Assembly (NCBI GenBank): GCA_964599635.1
Contig: CAZRGM010000022.1
Span: 1-17,535 of the forward strand
DNA from: WJMT01 sp964599635
GTDB lineage: Bacteria; Acidobacteriota; Aminicenantia; Aminicenantales; Aminicenantaceae
Reading direction: 5' to 3'
DNA: 17,535 nt
Shown: in pieces, positions 14,357 to 17,535 of the stretch
Numbering within the stretch: position 1 is the stretch's first letter
Layout of the letters: the number at the start of each line of letters is the position of its first letter
Position numbers and translations under genes: made by a program
Notes under the pieces: generated by a model
Told to the model about the DNA's origin: nothing
The model's database searches: none
What the model saw: only the letters and a program-made list of their open reading frames with translations

Positions 14357-15085
14357 ATGACCAAGATAAAAAAACCGGAGGATATATTTGATGAAATAAC
14401 TAAGGATTTTAAGGCAATCTTTAAAGATGGTCTTCTCTCTATCATGCTTTATGGTAGTGCCACAGGAAGTGAATTCAATCCTGGTAAGTCAGATTTAAAT
14501 TTTTGCATAATCCTTTCAGAAGAAGCCATCGATCTCTTGGATCGTGCCCTTGAAACAGTATCCCGATGGAGGAAAAGAAATGTGGCCACCCCTTTGTTCA
14601 TGACACAATCATATATCGAGTCCTCTTTGGATTCATATCCCCTTGAATTTCTCAACATAAAGAAAAGCTATGTTCTTGTTTATGGGAAAGATATATTTAA
14701 AGATATAGTATTGGAAGCTCATTATCTTAGACTGCAATGTGAAAGAGAAATCAAAGGTAAACTTTTACTTTTAAGGGAAGGTCTTTTGGAGACAGGGGGA
14801 AAACAAAAGAGAATAAAGGAGTTAATAAAGGCATCAATAATTGCCTTTGTGTCCATCTTTAGCGGAATATTATACCTGAAAGGCATTGAAGTACCTTCAA
14901 CCAAGCGAGAGGTAATACATTCTATTGCAAAAGAAGTTCCTATCAACCATGAAATATTTATAAAATGTCTGGATATAAAGGAAGAAAAGGCGGGTTTTTC
15001 GTCCTCTGAAATAATGGATCTTTTTAAGGCGTATATGGTGGAGGTAAGAAAATTGTGGACGGTTGTGGATAAAATGGAAATTTAA
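14357..15085 (+). CDS. Nucleotidyltransferase-fold protein with altered DxD motif and helical C-terminus
   Basis: 242 residues with GAGAGG upstream at good spacing, 13 nt after the TPM gene. The N-terminal part has the pol-beta/KNTase-like signature SIMLYGSATGSEFNPGKSD (28-46), that is, G33-S34 followed by D46. However, the second acidic residue of the usual D-x-D/E is asparagine (D46-L47-N48). The segment ATPLFMTQSYIESSLDSYPLEF (77-98) would be the rest of the fold. From about 120 on it is mainly helical, similar in outline to substrate-binding or HEPN-like helical bundles, with a hydrophobic stretch 159-174. No canonical HEPN R-x4-6-H is evident (only R184-x3-H188). I infer a nucleotidyltransferase relative that may be catalytically impaired or use a variant metal site. 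Position between TPM and LemA genes suggests a role with them. Confidence 0.6.
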   Translation: MTKIKKPEDIFDEITKDFKAIFKDGLLSIMLYGSATGSEFNPGKSDLNFCIILSEEAIDLLDRALETVSRWRKRNVATPLFMTQSYIESSLDSYPLEFLNIKKSYVLVYGKDIFKDIVLEAHYLRLQCEREIKGKLLLLREGLLETGGKQKRIKELIKASIIAFVSIFSGILYLKGIEVPSTKREVIHSIAKEVPINHEIFIKCLDIKEEKAGFSSSEIMDLFKAYMVEVRKLWTVVDKMEI

Positions 15086-15099
15086 GAGGGGGGTTACCA

Positions 15100-15678
15100 A
15101 TGAGTAAAGGAATACGAAATCTAATTATTGCTCTTGTAATAGTTGTTATTATTCTTTTTTCTATGTTTTCTTTTTTTAAGGGAACATATAATACTTTTGT
15201 TGAATTAGATGAAACAGTCAAAGCATCCTGGGCACAAGTAGAGAACCAGCTTCAGCGACGATATGATCTTATCCCAAACCTTGTGGAAACGGTAAAAGGC
15301 TATGCAAAGCAAGAAAGAGAGGTTTTTATTGATGTCACTAAAGCGCGTTCACAGGTAGGTAAGGCAGAAGATATCCCAGAAAAGATTCAGGCAAACAATG
15401 AGCTTTCAGGGGCCTTGAGCAGATTGCTAGTTGTAGTGGAAAGATATCCTGATCTCAAATCAAATCAAAATTTTCTAAGGCTTCAAGATGAGCTGGCAGG
15501 AACAGAGAATAGAATAGCTGTTGAAAGGAGACGTTATAATGAGGCTGTTAAGACATATAATGTGAAAATAAGAAGCTTCCCAGCAAATATTCTTGCTGGT
15601 ATGTATGGTTTTAGCAAGGCCACTTTTTTTGAAGTTCCTGAGGGAGTAAAGGCCACACCTAACGTCAAATTTGAGTGA
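15100..15678 (+). CDS. lemA: LemA family membrane protein
   Basis: 192 residues, the usual LemA size. A single N-terminal transmembrane segment (about 6-27) precedes the LemA helical-bundle domain. Hallmarks are the segment from WAQVENQLQRRYDLIPNLVE (44-63), then TVKGYAKQERE, NELSGALSRLLVVVERYPDLKSNQNF (about 99-124), LQDELAGTENRIAVERRRYNEAVKTYN and a C-terminal FPANILAGMYGF. LemA is a membrane-anchored envelope protein of uncertain biochemical function and is often encoded beside TPM-domain genes. AGGGGGG 6 nt upstream is a strong RBS. It is the last gene of the TPM-nucleotidyltransferase-LemA unit, 14 nt after the preceding stop. Confidence 0.93.
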   Translation: MSKGIRNLIIALVIVVIILFSMFSFFKGTYNTFVELDETVKASWAQVENQLQRRYDLIPNLVETVKGYAKQEREVFIDVTKARSQVGKAEDIPEKIQANNELSGALSRLLVVVERYPDLKSNQNFLRLQDELAGTENRIAVERRRYNEAVKTYNVKIRSFPANILAGMYGFSKATFFEVPEGVKATPNVKFE

Positions 15679-15854
15679 TTGATTTTGCCTTATATTGAAA
15701 CTTTTTTATTGAGAACAAGCTTTATTTGACTATTAGAGCCTCCTCATTGATGATACATTAATTACATGTAAATATCGAAAAAAGGACACTGACTATCTTA
15801 AATCGTTCAGTAATGATGAATCATTGAAACACAAATTTTGAGACCTTGCTTCCA

Positions 15855-16898
15855 TTATATTGAAATATCCGTTGTTAGTTCCTTTAAGTATTTTGCATTT
15901 TCTTCAGGACTCGTGCTGTTTAGATATATGCCGGAGCCCAATTCAAATCCAGCTATTTTATAGAGTTTTGGAAGTATTTGAAGATACCAATGATAATAGT
16001 CCGCGGGATCATCTTGATATGGCGCAGAATGAATCATGTAATTATAATCTGGATTATCAAGCCCATTATATAACCTTTGTAGAATATCTATTAATATTCT
16101 GGCTAAACCTTTTTTTTCAATAACAGATATTTTTCCAAACGACGCTCTATGTTCTTTTGGAAGAATCCATGTTTCAAAAGGGCTTCGTGAGAAAAAAGGA
16201 GCAAAGGCAATAAAATGCTCAGTTTCTGATATTATCCTTTCCCCTATCATTTTTTCCTGCTTTATTAGATCACAATATATACACCTACCCATGGTATCAT
16301 AATATCTCACCGATTCCTCTATCATATGCCTGATATGACTTGGTATAATTGGACTTGCAATTATCTGTGAATGTGGGTGCCGTAGTGATGTACCGGCTCC
16401 TGGACCATTATTTCGAAATATGGTTAATAATTCTACATCAGGTTTTTGTATAAGCGCTTGGTATCGTTCTATGTATGATGAGATGATATACTCAACAGCT
16501 GTTAGTGGCATGGTAGCTACCGTTTGGAAGTGTTCGGGATGTTCAATTACAACTTCATGATACCCGACCCCGTGCATTTTTATGAAAAAATTGTCAGATC
16601 CTTCTGTGCTTCGATATGTTTCATTACCCTCAACGAGTGCGGGAAATTTGTTTGGTACTACTCTCAGGGACCATTTTGATTGCCCCTCTTCTTCGCAGGC
16701 TTCATGATATATCAGAACAGCTTTTCCACTGATCTTTTCATTTCCCGGGCAAAATGGGCATCGAGCTTTTTCTTCCAAATCCCTTTTAGTTATTTTTTCC
16801 CGGATCTTGTGATGCTTAAATTGGTCAGGTCGCTTACGCCGCTCCGGAGCTATTATTACCCATTCTTTTGTAATAGGATTTTGTCGTAACTCAGACAT
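15855..16898 (-). CDS. galT: Galactose-1-phosphate uridylyltransferase
   Basis: 347 residues from the ATG at 16898, chosen because GGTGA lies 5 nt upstream. An in-frame ATG at 16910 adds four residues but has no RBS. Residue numbers here follow the longer form. The opening SELRQNPITKEWVIIAPERRKRP is characteristic of GalT. A zinc pair CPFC (51-54), conserved GYHEVVIEHPEH (116-127), the NNGPGAGTSLRHPHSQI stretch (167-183) with catalytic H-P-H (nucleophile His180), and C-terminal HWYLQILP (307-314) are all present. A second CxxC (210-213) adds to the metal site typical of this subgroup. HPHSQ replaces the more common HPHGQ. The enzyme exchanges UMP between UDP-glucose and galactose-1-phosphate. 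No other Leloir genes are in the window, so it may serve nucleotide-sugar supply for glycans. Confidence 0.9.
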   Translation of the reverse strand: MSELRQNPITKEWVIIAPERRKRPDQFKHHKIREKITKRDLEEKARCPFCPGNEKISGKAVLIYHEACEEEGQSKWSLRVVPNKFPALVEGNETYRSTEGSDNFFIKMHGVGYHEVVIEHPEHFQTVATMPLTAVEYIISSYIERYQALIQKPDVELLTIFRNNGPGAGTSLRHPHSQIIASPIIPSHIRHMIEESVRYYDTMGRCIYCDLIKQEKMIGERIISETEHFIAFAPFFSRSPFETWILPKEHRASFGKISVIEKKGLARILIDILQRLYNGLDNPDYNYMIHSAPYQDDPADYYHWYLQILPKLYKIAGFELGSGIYLNSTSPEENAKYLKELTTDISI

Positions 16899-17133
16899 AG
16901 AAGTCACCATTATTTGTTAGTTATTGCCTTATCCTATGTATTTGCTTTTTATTTTTCAATCGAAAATCTGAATGTTTTGTGGTATTTAATATAAAATTAT
17001 AAAAAGGGCATTTTCACTGTGGATTTAAGCTTTTAAACGGCCGAATAGAGCTCTAACCAAAAGCTCCAGGTGAAAATGAGAAAAAGTTACCTTTGGCAGA
17101 AATATTAGACCGGCTAAAAGATAGAGAGGGCGC
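16899..17133. other. Divergent intergenic region galT / MBL gene
   Basis: This AT-rich region holds promoters for both genes, but no confident hexamer pair is visible. A weak plus-strand candidate is TTTGTG (around 16975) with TATAAA (about 16998). The most distinct feature is the 70-nt hairpin at 17009-17078. No ORF with coding character is present. Confidence 0.5.
17009..17078 (+). promoter_or_regulatory. Nested hairpin in the leader of the MBL-fold gene
   Basis: CATTTTCAC (17009-17017) pairs perfectly with GTGAAAATG (17070-17078). Inside, GG (17021-17022) can pair with CC (17066-17067), and AGCTTTT (17028-17034) pairs perfectly with AAAAGCT (17059-17065). The apical part contains the palindromes CGGCCG (17038-17043) and AGAGCTCT (17047-17054). 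The structure ends 55 nt before the ATG at 17134. There is no T-run, so it is not a simple terminator. It may be a cis-regulatory RNA or an RNA-processing site. Confidence 0.45.
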
Positions 17134-17535
17134 ATGATTGAGATAATTTTTTTGGGTGTGGGCGAGGCCTTTGATGAAAAGCTTCCCAATACCTCTATTT
17201 TAATTCGCAATAAAGAAGGGATTTCCCCTGTTACATTACTACTTGATTGCGGTTTTACTGCTCCACCTCAGTTCTGGAGAGAAGAGCCAGATGCTGATAT
17301 ACTGGATGGTATATGGATTTCCCACTTTCATGGGGACCATTGCTTAGGGATTCCTGCGTTATTAGTGCGTTTTTGGGAGGAAGGACGTAAAAAGGTGTTA
17401 ACTCTCTTAGGACCGAAGGGAATAGATACTGTTACGCGCACATCTCTTAACCTTGCTTATCCTGGCATGTATGACAGATTAGGATATACCATTCAGTTTT
17501 TGGCGGTAGAGCCAAAGAAACATGTAAACATTTTT
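17134..17535 (+). CDS. RNase Z-like metallo-beta-lactamase-fold protein (3' truncated by window)
   Basis: 134 codons are visible, open to the window end. GAGAGGG 3-4 nt upstream supports the ATG at 17134. The sequence begins MIEIIFLGVGEAFDEKLPNTS, then VTLLLDCGF (33-41), and has the metal-binding HFHGDH (64-69) followed by CLGIPALLVRF. The layout resembles ribonuclease Z and its relatives, where FLGTG, DCG and H-x-HGDH-x2-G-x-P precede the rest of the metal site. RNase Z removes tRNA 3' trailers. However, other hydrolases share this N-terminal half, so the exact function is open until the C-terminal part is seen. The gene is divergent from galT and preceded by a structured leader. Confidence 0.78.
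   Translation, partial: MIEIIFLGVGEAFDEKLPNTSILIRNKEGISPVTLLLDCGFTAPPQFWREEPDADILDGIWISHFHGDHCLGIPALLVRFWEEGRKKVLTLLGPKGIDTVTRTSLNLAYPGMYDRLGYTIQFLAVEPKKHVNIF

Noticed and set aside
14013..14445. Minus-strand ORFs with Ala/Ser-rich repeats opposite the TPM tail
   Set aside because: The KASKAAAKASKAA repeat is the complement of the glycine-tail tandem repeat, not a gene.
15679..15854. Intrinsic terminator between convergent lemA and galT
   Set aside because: Only a short AATGAT-GA-ATCATT palindrome (near 15812-15825) is present, with a 2-nt loop and no T-run on either side.
17025..17210. Minus-strand 61-codon ORF over the MBL leader
   Set aside because: It overlaps the hairpin and the start of the well-supported MBL-fold gene in antisense, and no RBS or domain is visible.

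Overview
The window looks like a chromosomal segment from a diderm (Gram-negative-type) bacterium of moderately low GC content. The main evidence is a complete minor-pilin/PilY1 operon for type IV pili, a GT-C type membrane glycosyltransferase beside a glutamine-dependent asparagine-synthase-like amidotransferase, and housekeeping genes (tilS, an elongator-type tRNA-Met, queD, galT). This gene set fits Desulfobacterota, Nitrospirota or a related candidate phylum, but I cannot fix the taxon from the sequence alone.

Layout. (1) 1-408 has no complete gene. It holds what may be the end of an insertion element with the first 25 codons of a minus-strand ORF (76 down to the window edge), and a GC-rich 76-nt hairpin (327-402) in AT-rich surroundings. 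(2) 409-6783, minus strand, is an operon in the order fimT/gspH-like, pilV-like, pilW-like, pilX-like, pilY1. It should encode the priming complex and tip of a type IV pilus. The PilY1 N-terminal half is a run of six FG-GAP/VCBS-type calcium repeats instead of the usual variable or von Willebrand region. (3) 6784-7235 is a divergent intergenic region with promoter-like and palindromic sequence. (4) 7236-10963, plus strand, is a two-gene unit: a polytopic GT-C-like protein followed 2 nt later by an AsnB-type amidotransferase, probably for modification of a cell-surface glycan. (5) 10958-12506, minus strand, is tilS (converging on asnB with a 6-bp overlap) and, upstream of it, tRNA-Met(CAU) with a strong sigma70-type promoter. 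(6) 12651-13326, plus strand, is a ten-cysteine zinc-ribbon protein followed by queD. (7) 13397-13548 is a probable gene remnant. (8) 13558-15678, plus strand, is TPM-domain protein (YgcG-like), a nucleotidyltransferase-fold protein with an altered catalytic motif, and LemA. These three tightly packed genes form the best candidate here for an under-described membrane system. (9) 15855-16898, minus strand, is galT. (10) 17134 to the window end, plus strand, is the start of an RNase Z-like metallo-beta-lactamase-fold gene with a large hairpin in its leader.

How the genes fit together. The pilus operon and the glycosyltransferase/amidotransferase pair are both cell-surface functions. TilS, tRNA-Met and QueD belong to tRNA biology, and the truncated RNase Z-like gene may too. 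TPM and LemA are envelope proteins often found together, here separated by a probable non-canonical nucleotidyltransferase. I saw no CRISPR array, phage genes or integrase. Much of the window is ordinary core and accessory gene content, and most regulatory calls below are tentative.
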